64,000 bases of DNA from Erythrophleum ivorense. Its lineage: Eukaryota; Streptophyta; Magnoliopsida; Fabales; Fabaceae. The position numbers and the translations under genes were made by a program. Numbering within the stretch: position 1 is the stretch's first letter; the number at the start of each line of letters is the position of its first letter. The notes under the pieces are model-generated. The model was not told the DNA's origin, ran no database searches, and saw nothing but the letters and a program-made list of their open reading frames with translations. This document shows, piece after piece, positions 38,799 through 49,647 of this stretch. The stretch covers positions 41,699,784 to 41,763,783 of the forward strand of contig JAIUCV010000005.1 in assembly GCA_026724425.1 (NCBI GenBank). The letters are read 5' to 3'.

Positions 38799-41166
38799 TG
38801 ATAAGCGTGATTTTTATATGTTTTAATTCTCCTAACTTAGGCACTTTAGTGTCCAAATGTGGCTTTAGATGTTTAATTAAATGGAATTTAATTTCATTAG
38901 CCATTTATATATTTTATAAATTAATTTGTAAAATTATTGAGTTTTAATGCATGAATTTCTCTTAAATAATTTTATGGATAATTCTATTTAATGATTTCCA
39001 TTCTTTTTGTGCAGAATTTGTATCTTTTGCTATGGTTTTGAAATAGAGAAAAGAGGAAATCACATGATGAAGGATTTAAGAAGCCAAAAGTCAACTCCAG
39101 CACCTTTGACTTCATTCATTTACTCATGCTTGCTTCGTTCACTTTCCTCTAACCAGCACAGCATCCACTCCCTTGAAGCACACACTAGCACATAACATCT
39201 CACTTAGAAGCACTTGCATGCACTATATTTCACTTCCACGTAGCTTTAGCCTAGACCATCAAACACACTTTCATTTACACATAGCACTAACACAGAAGCA
39301 TTCATGGGCTCACATAATCTGCACACATATATCACACTTTCATCTCCACATAACAGTCAAGTAAAGGGTACCTCCAGGATCATCCACACTCCATTCACAT
39401 TGTAGTATACATCCATTATCCATGTAGAACATGTGAAGCTAAAAGGAAGAGGCCACGGGTTTCATGCATGGTTCCATATAGCAACACATTCCCACGTCAC
39501 AAAGAAGCAACTCAGGTTTGGAAGCTTGAGTTTCTTGGTTCTAACGTGAAGAAGATGGAAGCAACAATTTGCAAAGCAGAACACGAAGAGAAGCTACATG
39601 AGTGAAGGAAGCTTTGGCTGAGAATTAAAGAAGATGCAGCTCAAGTCATGGAGAACATCAAGAAGAAGACGTAGAAGCTTGGGCAGATAAAGTAGAAGCA
39701 ATGTGAAAGAAAAGACAAGTTCAAGGAACTCTAGAGAAGAAGATTTTGATGGCTACGAGTTACTGGGCAGAGCATGCTGGGTTTTGTAAGTTGCAGAATA
39801 TGTAAAGTAAAAAATAAAAGAAACATAAAAGCATATGCACGTGGTGAAGGAGAAGGAAATGAATGAGCTGCTTCTGGTTGAGGAGGAAGAATGAGCTGGG
39901 CTGGAGGTAAGACGTGGAAAGAAGAAGAAGCTACAACGCAGCTGCATGAAAGAGCCAACGTGGAAAAAAGAATAAAAGAAGCACAAAGCATGGATTTTGT
40001 TTTATTAGATTCAACACTTCAGCATGACAAGTTGGGGCCCACACTTATTCATATCAATGAGAAAAAAAGCTACGGGCAATTGGCAAATGAAGGGAGCACA
40101 TGAATCATTAAAAGGAAGCAAAAGGAAATCACGTGGGAAGGGCATAAAAAAAAACACGCTGCATTCCATTCAGACACCCCGTCATTCCATACGCCCTTCA
40201 CCCATCCTTCGTCTAGATTCCATTCATTCACGCCCCTTCATCCATTCCACATCTAGAGAGCAACACCATGCCATTTTCCCATTCCATCATCTTCCATTCC
40301 AATAAAGCTCTAATCTCCATCTATGACTAGTAAGGAAGAAGGCTCTTGGAGAAGCCTGAATCATGGAATTACAAGCAAAATTTTGGCTAAGAATTTCTAC
40401 TTTCCTACACTTTTTTTTCTTGTACAAGCTTAGTTAAGTTGTATCTGATTAGGAATTTATGTAATTATGATTAGTAACTAGTTAGATACTAATTAAGAGA
40501 GCAATTATTATTTTAATTGATTAATTTCAGTGCTGTATTTTCATTTTCCTACCATTTCCCAAGTGTGCAATTAAGGTGTTTGATAAAATGCTTGTGAGAA
40601 TTGATGTGCTTAATTGTCTAATTTGAGGGTTCATTGGAGTTTAATTAGTTAATTGAATCTCCTTAAGTGTTAATTTAGAGGCTAATTAATTGGTTAATCA
40701 ATCAAATTGAGTGTTCATTGATCTTAAAGACAAGAATTGATGATTTAATGCAGGATTGAGGTTTCAATGCAGCATTACTTTGTTAATCTCTTGATTCTTA
40801 CGTGCTAACTTAAGATACATTTGTCGTAAACACAATAAGGGATTCTTATACCAGAATTAATCACAATTGGATTAGGATAAGGATAGTGGATACTAAAGGA
40901 CAAATCCAAAGCTAGTCACAAGACCATCATTTACCCATAATTTATACAATTAGATAGCAATTAGGAATTTTATTTCAATTTCAATTTACTTAGTTTAATT
41001 AGATCAAAAACCCCCCTTAATTAGATAATTCTAGGATCTTTTAATACTTAGAAAACCCAATTGAACATTGAACTCTATTTCCAAGGGAGATGACCTAGGT
41101 TGTGCCACTAGCTACATATTTAGTCCAACCTAGTTTTATTTTGAGAGTTGTATGATAGACCCATCA
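38799..41166 (+). mobile_element. 5' LTR of the tRNA-Asp-primed element
   Basis: A 2368-bp LTR starts TGATAAGC and ends CCCATCA; the solo LTR at 34883-37301 is the same family inverted. It carries several ACGT-core motifs (near 39236, 39543, 39837, 39957 and 40130), including CACGTGG, the G-box/ABRE type known from plant stress promoters. A weak TATA-like CATAAAAA lies near 40143. The short ORFs between 39007 and 40305 are not conserved in the solo LTR and are not called. Confidence 0.85.
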
Positions 41167-41171
41167 AAATT

Positions 41172-41246
41172 TGGTACCGTTGCCAAGGATTGAACCCGGG
41201 TCGCCCGCGTGATAGGTGGGAATACTTACCACTATAGTACAATGAC
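41172..41246 (-). tRNA. Full-length tRNA-Asp copy (reverse-transcribed, CCA included; pseudogene)
   Basis: The minus strand reads as a 75-nt tRNA-Asp: D-loop, anticodon arm, T-arm with GGTTCAATCC, and a 3' CCA. I count 10 differences from the plant tRNA-Asp(GUC) sequence as I know it, nine of them transitions. One changes the anticodon from GTC to ATC, and an A-C mismatch weakens the acceptor stem. Plant nuclear tRNA genes do not encode CCA, so this copy derives from mature tRNA. It starts five bases after the LTR end, the PBS position, so it is the primer copied to its 5' end instead of stopping at 18 nt. Expression is unlikely. Confidence 0.9.
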
Positions 41247-41660
41247 AGGATTGAGGTTTCAATGCAGCATTACTTTGTTAACCTCTTGATTCTTGCATGG
41301 TAACTCAAGGTACATTTGCTGTGAACATAATTAGGGATTCTTAGACTAGAATTAATCACAATTGGATTAGGATAAGGATAGTGGATACCAAGGGACAAAT
41401 CTAAAGCTAGTCACAAGACCATCATTCACCCATAATTCATATAATTAGATAGCAATTAAGAATTTTATTTCAATTTCAATTTACTTAGTTTAATTAGATC
41501 AAAGACCCCCTTAATTAGATAGTTCTAAGATCTTTTAACACTTAGAAAACCCAATTGAACATTGAACTCCATTTACAAGGGAGATGACATAGATTGTGTC
41601 ACTAGTTACATATTTAGTCTAACCTAGTTTTATTTTGAGGGTTGCGCGACAGACCCGTCA
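41247..41660 (+). repeat. Duplicated 3' segment of the LTR
   Basis: These 414 bases repeat 40752-41166, with roughly 90% identity by eye, and end GACCCGTCA just before the true PBS. They begin at the nucleotide following the tRNA 5' end. The start in the parent LTR (40752) may be an RNA 5' end (start of R) or a template-switch point; I cannot tell which. Confidence 0.85.
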
Positions 41661-41664
41661 AATT

Positions 41665-41682
41665 TAGCACCGTTGCTGGGGA
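41665..41682 (+). other. Primer binding site, tRNA-Asp
   Basis: TAGCACCGTTGCTGGGGA complements the last 18 nt of tRNA-Asp, with three changes. The match stops after 18 nt, the normal limit, in contrast to the 75-nt copy upstream. A four-base spacer AATT separates it from the LTR segment. Confidence 0.9.
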
Positions 41683-42106
41683 ATTGGAATCTTAATTGTT
41701 TGAGAAAGTTTTCTAAGTGTTCTAACTCTATTTTAGCTCTATTTTGATTTGATTTTTGTTCTATTTTGAACTTGGATTTTGCTAATTTCAGTGTTATGCG
41801 TCGATTGATCTACTTGCTGGAATTTTTATTTGAAGTACCTAGAAAATTTTCAAACTTTGTTTTCCAAGGTTTTTAGGTGTTTTTGAATTTTTTAGGAATT
41901 TTTCAATTTTTCTGGATTTAATTTCTTTATTTTTTGTGAGTTTGTTTTGTGTCATTAATCTCTGTTTTGAAGTAATTTTCATAGTTAGGTAAGTCTTAGC
42001 TTCATTTGAATTTTATTTTTTTGATTTAGAATTACTTTTAATTATAATTTGCTAGTGATTTTTCTTATGCTGAAAGTAATTGAACTTCTCATTTCATTAG
42101 CTTTAA

Positions 42107-43988
42107 ATGAATCTTTATTATTCTAATCAAGGTGTTTATAATTCTTGTGCAAAGGATAGGATCCTCAGGCAGTTCGATGATCTCAAGACAATGCTTCAAG
42201 GCCTTCTTGAACAACAAAGACAAGAACAACAAGCCCAACAATACCAACAAGTCCAACAACCATGCTATCAACCACACCATCATTCTTGTGAAGTTCACCC
42301 TAGTTACATTGAACCATACCACCATCCATATGAAGCCCACCCCAATTAGCACTATCATTATGAGCCATACTACAACTTCCATATGCAAGAGCCAGAGTAT
42401 CATCCTTACAATTATCATAAGAGATACACGCAACAAGAGATCCAGAGGGAACCAAGTTGGGAAGAGAAAATGATGCAGCAATTAGAAGCCTTTGATCTTC
42501 AAAACCAACAAAGGGATGCCTACAATCTTCAATTTGAACAAGAAACTGAACGGTTGTGTCTTGAAAATCAACAAAAGATTGACAATATTATGAAGGATTT
42601 AGGAATTCAAACAAATCAACTGACTTCAAGTGCTACTGAATTGACTGAGGAGCAGATTAGAAGAGAATGTATAGAGGAGGAAGAGTCTTATTCATTAGGT
42701 AATATCCTTCCATCTTCTAATTCTTTACAATTTGTTAGAACTGAATCTAGTTTGCTTAATAGCACTGTGACTACCGATGCATATAATGTTGTTGATTCTG
42801 AATTGCATAATGATGTTGTTGATGAGGAAATTATTGTTGAATCTCCTAATTTGATTGATTGTGGTAACTCAATAAACAAAACTGATACTTCTTGTGATGT
42901 TCATGAATCCTTGTGTACTAATGCACTTGGTATGTCTACACCTAGCTGTGATTATAGTGAAATTTTCATTTCTAAACCAATTAATGAATCATTGAGTCTA
43001 GGGTAGTAGATAAGTATGGGGGTGACTTAGAATGTAATGATCATTCTGTTCCTAGTGTGGAATTGGTTGATAAGTCTATTGATAATGCATCTTCTGAGTT
43101 TAGGGATAGTACACCATCTGGACCATGTGACATAGCTGATTTAAATGATTCTTTTGATTGCATTTATGCTGGAACCACTACATGTGATAGATGATCCTAA
43201 ATTAATTCTTTTATTGAGACTAGTGAGTTCTTCACATATTCTGATCAACATGATTCCTCACTAGCCTGTGATAATAAGATTGATGAAGCAGTGAATGTAG
43301 CATGTGAAAAGGACATAGACAGTGAAATTGTTGGACAACTTGTTGATAATTCAGAACCCACTTTTAAATGCTTATGTGATGATATGCATACATGAACTGT
43401 ATGTGTTGAGATTGATGAGTTTTTGAAGTCTAATAAGTCTGCTGAGTCCAAAAAGTCCTATGTTTGTACTGAAATTATTAATAAGACTAATTCTTCTAAT
43501 CATACTAGTGTTGATGAGAGATGCTTAGTGATAGTGTTGATATTGAAAATTCTGTTGATCCTTATGCTGTTATTGATACTAGTAAGAGACTAGATTTAAT
43601 TGTTGATCATTGTTTAGAATATTGTGAGCCTACTGATGTCTCTTTGGTTAGGAAAGATATTATTTCTCTTGTCAAGAGTCCTGAACAGATTCCTGAAGTG
43701 GTTGAGCTAGTTCCCAATAAGTCACAGACTCTCTTAACTGACATTAAGCAACTGCCAAATACCTTGAAGGACTCCAACTCAAAGGATTATGAGAAGTTGC
43801 AATTAAAATTTTCTGTGAATGCAATGACTCTTACTTATGAGAGTCCAGTAGATTTTATTAGTTTTGATAGATATTTAGAAAGTCTAGAGTCTAGTGTTTT
43901 TAAATTTGATTTCAATTTTTCTTTCTTTAATTTTAAATTCCTAAATTTGATTTTTCTTCTTTTATTATTCCTGAAAATGCTGATATGA
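42107..43988 (+). pseudogene. Decayed long ORF of the non-autonomous element, unknown product
   Basis: One reading frame from the ATG at 42107 is split by a single TAG at 42347 and runs to 43006. After a frame change it can be followed, with further stops, to 43988: over 600 codons originally. Near its start it has a Q/H/Y-rich tract (LLEQQRQEQQ near 42205, then His-Pro-Tyr repeats), then an acidic, glutamine-rich, coiled-coil-like part, and a long Asp/Ser/Val-rich acidic tail. I see no zinc knuckle, protease or polymerase motif. It sits where gag would be, so a Gag-like or accessory role is possible but not shown. Confidence 0.6.
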
Positions 43989-45632
43989 CTTTCTAAGACT
44001 ATTGATGGTTGAGGAAGTCCATGAATCATCCTTGAATGATCAATCAAAATGTTTCAAAGTAGTGAGACTTAAAGTTGCTCAACTGAAGAGGAATAAAGCT
44101 ATTTTGATTTTTGGTTTTGATACTTATGATTAGTTAGTCTCTGATAGAGTTCTTTTTAGTTTAGGATTTAGTTTTCTTTTTCTTTTCTGCCTTACTGTTT
44201 GTTTTATTTCTATTTTGTAGGTAATAAAAGGTTGCTAACCAACTACAAAAGGAAATCTGAGCCACCCTTGAGATCTTCAATTCAATTTCATCCAGTTGTA
44301 TTCTCTCCTTTCATTCTCTTTATATTGTGATGTTTATCTGTTTACTGGATTGTGTGTTGACATTGAGGATAATGCAATATTTAAATGTGGGGGAGATAGT
44401 CATTTCACTCCATTTCATCTTTTCTTTGCTTCCTTTGTTAAAAAAAACTAAAATTTTTGAAAAATAATGTGATTTTTTTTTAATTTTCTATGAAAGTTAC
44501 AAGTTAACATGATTATAGCTTGGATTCACTTAGACAAGATAAGTAATGGATGTTATGTTTTGATTCAAGTGAAGTGGCAATGAATTTGATTTAAATGAAT
44601 TATTTGATAGCTATTAGCTGGTGAGAATTTGAGCCTTATTTGTTTTATTTCTAGTGTGTATTCACCTATCTGTGCTTTCACTTTAGAACTTGTCTTGATT
44701 CTTTGTTAAGACCACATTTGCACTTGCATGCATAAAAATGATAAGGCATTCATTTCTTTTATAGCTAGATAGCCAAAAAGCTAACCTTGACATGTATTTT
44801 ATCCATTGTTTAGCCACTTTGGAATTGGATTTATTTTCTTATTGAACCTATAACCAATGAAAAAATATTTCCACCTTGTTTTAAGATGCTTTAGAGATTT
44901 CAATGAGCATTACACTTGTTTAGGATAGATGAATGTATATCTTACATCAAGCTAGGCTATTGTTATTCAAAGTTGAAGAATTTGTTCTTAAAAAAAATGC
45001 AAAGATATTAAAAAAAAAGCAAAAAAGAAGCCAAAAAACAAGAAAAGTCATTGAAAATCAAAAGAAGAAGTGTTTCAAATTGAGTTTGTAGTTATCTATT
45101 ACTAGTTGGAATTAAGGCCTAGAAATTCCCTATCCTAGGTTTCCATTAATTGCTCTTAAGGTTCTAAGGTATCCAATTGTTTGTTTTTGCCCTTGTTCTT
45201 ATATCCATTCATTCCATCTCCTTAACCCTATTACAACCATAAATAAAGTCCTATTGATTTGTGCATTGCATTTGGCATGGGTGGTGGAGGTTTAGAAGCT
45301 TGACAAGCTTATGGTAGTAAGGTTTTGATAGGTGAAACTTGAGTGATTCACATTGCCTAAACATTGGAAAGTTGAGAGTAAACACAAATCGATGTGAGGG
45401 GCTATGCATTTTCAATTCATTCTTTTCAAATGAAATTGCCATGGAGCTTATTTCTTGATGCAAGTGAAGTTAGTTCGAATTATTAAAGTGTTGAAAAGTT
45501 TCGATCATTCTCTAGCTTATGATTTCTACACTTTCCTTTTCATTTTTTTTCTTCCACTTGCCATTCTACTAGCTTGGTGTTTCAATTCATTCTTTTATCT
45601 TGGATTTTGAGTTTTGCCCAGGAGTGCAAATG
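43989..45632 (+). other. Non-coding 3' region of the tRNA-Asp-primed element
   Basis: No ORF is supported. It contains a purine tract near 44381-44395, an A-rich stretch at about 44990-45070, and a T-rich end. The layout resembles the untranslated 3' part of Tat/Athila-like elements. Confidence 0.5.
44381..44395 (+). other. Internal polypurine-tract-like motif
   Basis: TTTAAATGTGGGGGAGA closely resembles the terminal TTTAAGTGTGGGAG at 45633-45646 but is not followed by an LTR. It could be a second (central) plus-strand primer site or an older element end. Confidence 0.45.
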
Positions 45633-45646
45633 TTTAAGTGTGGGAG
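45633..45646 (+). other. Terminal polypurine tract of the tRNA-Asp-primed element
   Basis: TTTAAGTGTGGGAG is the right edge of the element. It is followed directly by the target duplication AGTGT and element 2 LTR sequence, not by a TGATAAGC LTR start. Confidence 0.7.
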
Positions 45647-47686
45647 AGTGTCTTGGCTTGCTTCCAATGCATAATTGTGTGTTAATTGTGATGTTTAGGC
45701 CAAGAGAACATCCAACCACCTAGGTGTACTTGTAAGGCCAAAAAAGGGAAGGAACAAACTAAGTAAAGCTTGCATCAAGTTAAAGATAGCTCTTCACCTC
45801 ATTCTCCTTGTATTCCTGTGCATGTGTGTGTTTATGTGATTTGAGAACATGCCACTTGATGTCTTGAGATTGCACTGGTACCAATGTGTTTTTTTGAATG
45901 ACTTTTGATTCTGGAAATAGCTCATAAGGGTAAGGTGATGCCAAAAGTCCTTTAGTGAAGGTAAGGATATGCCAAAAGCTCATGGCATGGGTAAGACAAG
46001 GTCAAAAATCTCTTGAATAGGTGAGACTAGGTCAAAAGCTTCTAGGACAAGGGTGAGACAAATTGAAAAGTCCTAGAATTGGGGTGAGGTAAAACCAAAA
46101 GTCCCCGGAGCATGTTCTTGAATTGTGAATGAATTAGTGGCATGAAAGTATGTATTTATGCATGTTCATGTTGAGACATGTTCTAAAAGTGTGCCTTTGA
46201 TATATGTATACCTTGAATGTGTGTGTGAATAGGTGTGTGAGCTATTGAAATTTTAGGAATCTCACTCTCTTTCCCTACATTATCTTGAAAATGCCTAGGT
46301 GATATTCAAAAAGCAAGAAATGCAAGCTAAAGGTCTTGAGAAGCTACACTTTAACAATTATGTAGTTTTTCTTATACCTAGATACCAAATGGATGTGTAT
46401 ATGATATTTTTGAGTTGTAAACCATTGAACAAATGTAATATTATGTATGAATGATGTATGAACATTGTACGATACTAAGACAATAGAAATGTGAAATTTG
46501 AACCTTTGAGTGCATACTTGGATACATGCATTCTTGAGTGTGGGAAAGCCAAATTAAGATGCATGAGGTTTGGAACCACTTGGGCAGTTCCTATAAGTCA
46601 TATTCATGCTTTTAAACTTGCCCAAAAGGTGCCAAATCCAAAAGAAAGCCATTTGGACCAAAGAGATGCTTTATGAAAGGTAAAATTAACCATATTGTGA
46701 GGCTATGTCATTTTCTATCCAAATGAGCTCTCTTTGATCTAAAATTTTGCATGTATCTAGGTCTTGTTGAGAGCTTTTTGGAAAGCTAAATTGGGTATTA
46801 TTTGGAGGTCTACAAAATTTTTGGCAAATTTTTTAAGTTGACAAATTTTATGATTTTTGGTCAGTGTACTGTTCATTTGGTCCAAATTTTGATGTGTCAA
46901 TTATAAGGAAAACGATATCCAATTGCCATAAAAATTTACATGGAGAAACTAGACCTTCCCAGTGACTTGTTCCAACTATTTGGATGTCTAGAGATGGAGA
47001 TATGAATTTTTGAAGTTTCTATTCTATTTTAAGCACACCTCTAGACTTGTGTTACTGTTTGATTAATTTTTGGGCTCTAAATGCTCTTGAATTGGTCTGA
47101 AACTCTTTTTTCCCTCTAGTTAACATTTGTATCTTTCCAAATTGATATAGATTGCATGAATTGGATTTTTGTGAAATTAATTATGAATTTTCAAAATTTA
47201 TATTAGTAAGCTGTATCAGATTTCTAAACAGTTCAACCTCTCTGCCTTTTCTATTATCAAATGTGGTCCAGATGATATTTTCATGGCTAGGACTTATTTT
47301 TAGTGTAAATTTGACATCTAGAGATTTCCTAAAAGCTATGGTTTATATGGTTTTGATTTTTTTACATTTAGTTAAGATTTTTCAAAGTTGCCCCTAAAAT
47401 CTGTCACTGTACAACCGTGAAGAATGAAGGGAATTTTAGGATTTTTAACTTGAAGATCATGGATTGCTTGATAATTTGCATTGATTGTGATTTGTTTCAA
47501 TGATAAATGACTAGAAAATATTATTGAATAATCCATAAGGCCCACGTAATGTGAATTGAAAAATTTTACCCCAACATAACGTGATAAAGTGCATGAAAAT
47601 ATGACTTTTTCTTAATAATTCCCTATGGACATGCCCTTAATTATCTGAATGGAAGGATATAATGAGAGGAAATATAAGGTATGACA
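45647..47686 (+). mobile_element. Element 2 5' LTR, final segment
   Basis: It resumes at CTTGGCTTGC, as in the 3' LTR at about 58006, and ends TATGACA before the PBS. It contains the acceptor GATGTTTAG ending 45698, an 87-nt block at 45699-45785 whose donor has decayed to AAG|ATAGCT, and the tandem repeat at about 45925-46105. Confidence 0.85.
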
Positions 47687-47691
47687 TTTAT

Positions 47692-47703
47692 TGGTATCAA
47701 AGC
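47692..47703 (+). other. Primer binding site, initiator-Met tRNA (element 2)
   Basis: TGGTATCAAAGC lies five bases after the LTR end. Eleven of its twelve bases match the complement of the initiator-Met tRNA 3' end. Confidence 0.9.
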
Positions 47704-47825
47704 AAAGGTTCAAGCACTTTTTCTTAGTATTTGGCTCTTGAGTGGTATTTAGTTTGTTTTTTAAGGGAATATTTGTGTATCTATGCTTAAATTATATCTG
47801 TGAGCTAAGATTTTGGTTCTTTTTT

Positions 47826-47827
47826 AG
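47826..47827 (+). other. Putative 3' splice acceptor before gag (element 2)
   Basis: TTGGTTCTTTTTTAG ends five bases before the gag ATG at 47833. The long T tract makes it a stronger acceptor than the element 1 counterpart. Confidence 0.55.
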
Positions 47828-47832
47828 TAAAA

Positions 47833-49580
47833 ATGGTTGAAACTCGAGGAGGCAAAGGCAAGGGTAGACTAGTTAGAGAACCAGAAGTTGAGTTTGTAGA
47901 TCTTTTGTGGGCTATCATGGAACGAATTGACAGATTTGAGAATGTGATAACCCAACAGCAGTATATGATCCAACAATAGCATGAGATGATTATGCAGCTA
48001 TAAGATGCCCTAGCTAGGTAGGAAGAAGCCAGGAGAGAAGCCCTGAAGTCTCAGTCTTCCACCTCAGGTGCTCCACCCCCACCTCCCCAAGAGCCAACCC
48101 AGACTTCTATAATTCAAAAACAATGGAACCAATTTAGAAAGAATAACCCATCAGTATTTGACGAGGAATTAGATGCAGAATAGATAGAGGTATGGGTTAT
48201 GGAAATAGAAAAGATCTTTACAGTAATAGACTGCACCTCTGAGTAGAAAGCTCAGTTAGCCACCTTTATGCTACAAAAAGAAGCTGATAAGTGGTGGCAT
48301 AGTATGAAGTCTCTGATGGAGACTAAGAATCTATCGATCACCTGGGAGAATTTCTTAGTAGAATTTTATGAGCAATATTTTTCTAGTTTAGTATGGAAAT
48401 AGAAAGAGATGCAGTTCATAGGGCTAATACATACAGATGAGAAGACAATAGATCAGTAAGTGGCTAGATCTATTGAGTTATCTCAGTATTCTTCCTACCT
48501 CCAGAGATACGATGATGAGCCCTAGAGATGTGAGCAGTTTGAGAATAGGTTGGAACCCTTTATTAGAGATAGAGTCACTCTACAGAGGATTAGAAATTTT
48601 AATGCGCTTGTAGAGATCAGCAAGTTGATTGAGAATAATTTAAGAGAGATCATGCCTGCTACTACGGTATCTGGTCAGAGAGGGGTTGCGGAGTCAAAGA
48701 GGCTGAGACCAAAGGAAGGAGCCAACTCCGCACCTACTAGCAAAAAGAAGAGTAAGGTATAGTAGACCAGGAGGCCATAAAAAGGGAAGAAGGTACAGCC
48801 CCCAAGAACTTAGTCATCCATATAGCAATCTACAGTGACTTGTTTTAAGTGTGGGAAGTTGGGGCATATTATTAGGAATTGCCTCCAGACAGATGTAGTG
48901 CCTTCTAGGCCACAAACCCAAGGCAGAGTATTTGCCCTTTTTTGTAAGAGGCTAGTGCATCCCCCAATCTGATTCGAGGTACACTCATAGTGAATGATTT
49001 TCCTGTGATTACTATGTTTAATTCAGAAAGATATGCAGTTCATAGGGCTGATACAAACAGATGAGATGACAATAGATCAGTACGTGGCTAGATCTATTGA
49101 GTTGTTTCAATATTCTTCCTACCTCCAGAGATACGATGATGAGCCCTAGAGATATGAGCAGTTTGAGAATAGGTTGGAACCCTTTATTAGAGATAGAGTC
49201 ACTCTACAGAGGATTAGAAATTTTAATGCCCTTGTAGAGATCAGCAAGTTGATTGACAATAATTTGAGAGAGATCATACCTGCTACTACGGTATCTGGTC
49301 AGAGAGGGGCTGCGAAGTCAAAGAGGCTGAGACCAAAGGAAGGAGCTAACTCCGCACCTACTAGCAAAAAGAAGAGTAAGGTACAGTAGACCAGGAGGCC
49401 ATAAAAAAGGAAGAAGGTACAGCCCCCAAGAACTTAGTCATCCATATAGCAGTCTACAGTGACTTGTTTCAAGTGTGGGAAGCTGGGGCATATTACTAGG
49501 AATTGCCTCCAGACAGATGTAGTGCCTTCTAGGCCACAAACCCAAGGCAGGGTATTTGCCCTTTTTTATAGGAGGCTAGT
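47833..49580 (+). pseudogene. gag: Ty3/gypsy gag with an internal tandem duplication, broken (element 2)
   Basis: The start ATG (taaaaATGg) opens MVETRGGKGKG. Capsid motifs follow: NQFRKNNPSVF near 48130, IEKIFTVIDCTSE near 48205, and LQKEADKWW near 48270. Two zinc knuckles follow, CFKCGKLGHIIRNC near 48841 and CFKCGKLGHITRNC near 49465, both with all CCHC residues. The second exists because 624 bases are duplicated in tandem. More than a dozen stops interrupt it, mostly CAG to TAG. Gag normally packages element RNA through the knuckle; this copy is inactive. Confidence 0.9.
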
Positions 49581-49647
49581 GCATCCCCCAATATGATTCG
49601 AGGTACACTCATAGTGAATGATTTTCCTGTGATTGCTATGTTTAATT
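48400..49647 (+). repeat. 624-bp in-frame tandem duplication
   Basis: Unit 1 is 48400-49023 and unit 2 is 49024-49647. Landmarks such as ATGCAGTTCATAGGG and GATTCGAGGTACACTC recur exactly 624 bases apart. That is 208 codons, so the frame is kept. It covers the end of the capsid domain, the basic region, the zinc knuckle and the first codons of the protease. The units differ at only a few dozen sites. Confidence 0.9.

Larger units (their letters stand above)
38798..45646 (+). mobile_element. Large non-autonomous LTR element, tRNA-Asp primed, with captured tRNA and no 3' LTR
   Basis: Order: LTR 38799-41166; full antisense tRNA-Asp copy 41172-41246; a second copy of the last 414 bases of the LTR (41247-41660); an 18-nt PBS; an internal region with one decayed ORF; and a polypurine tract ending at 45646. 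AGTGT lies on both sides (38793-38797 and 45647-45651), and host LTR sequence resumes immediately, so there is no 3' LTR. PBS type and internal layout resemble Tat/Ogre-Athila relatives, but no pol domain is present. Confidence 0.8.

Noticed and set aside
39007..40305. Several 60-90 aa ORFs on both strands
   Set aside because: All lie in the LTR of the tRNA-Asp-primed element; neither strand shows a known motif and the solo LTR copy does not keep them.
41172..41246. A functional nuclear tRNA-Asp gene
   Set aside because: It has a templated CCA, lies exactly at the PBS position after an LTR, has acceptor-stem damage and an altered anticodon; a reverse-transcribed primer explains it better.
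42089..42481. 130-aa hydrophobic ORF on the minus strand
   Set aside because: It is the antisense shadow of the Q/H-rich ORF on the plus strand and reflects its biased codons.
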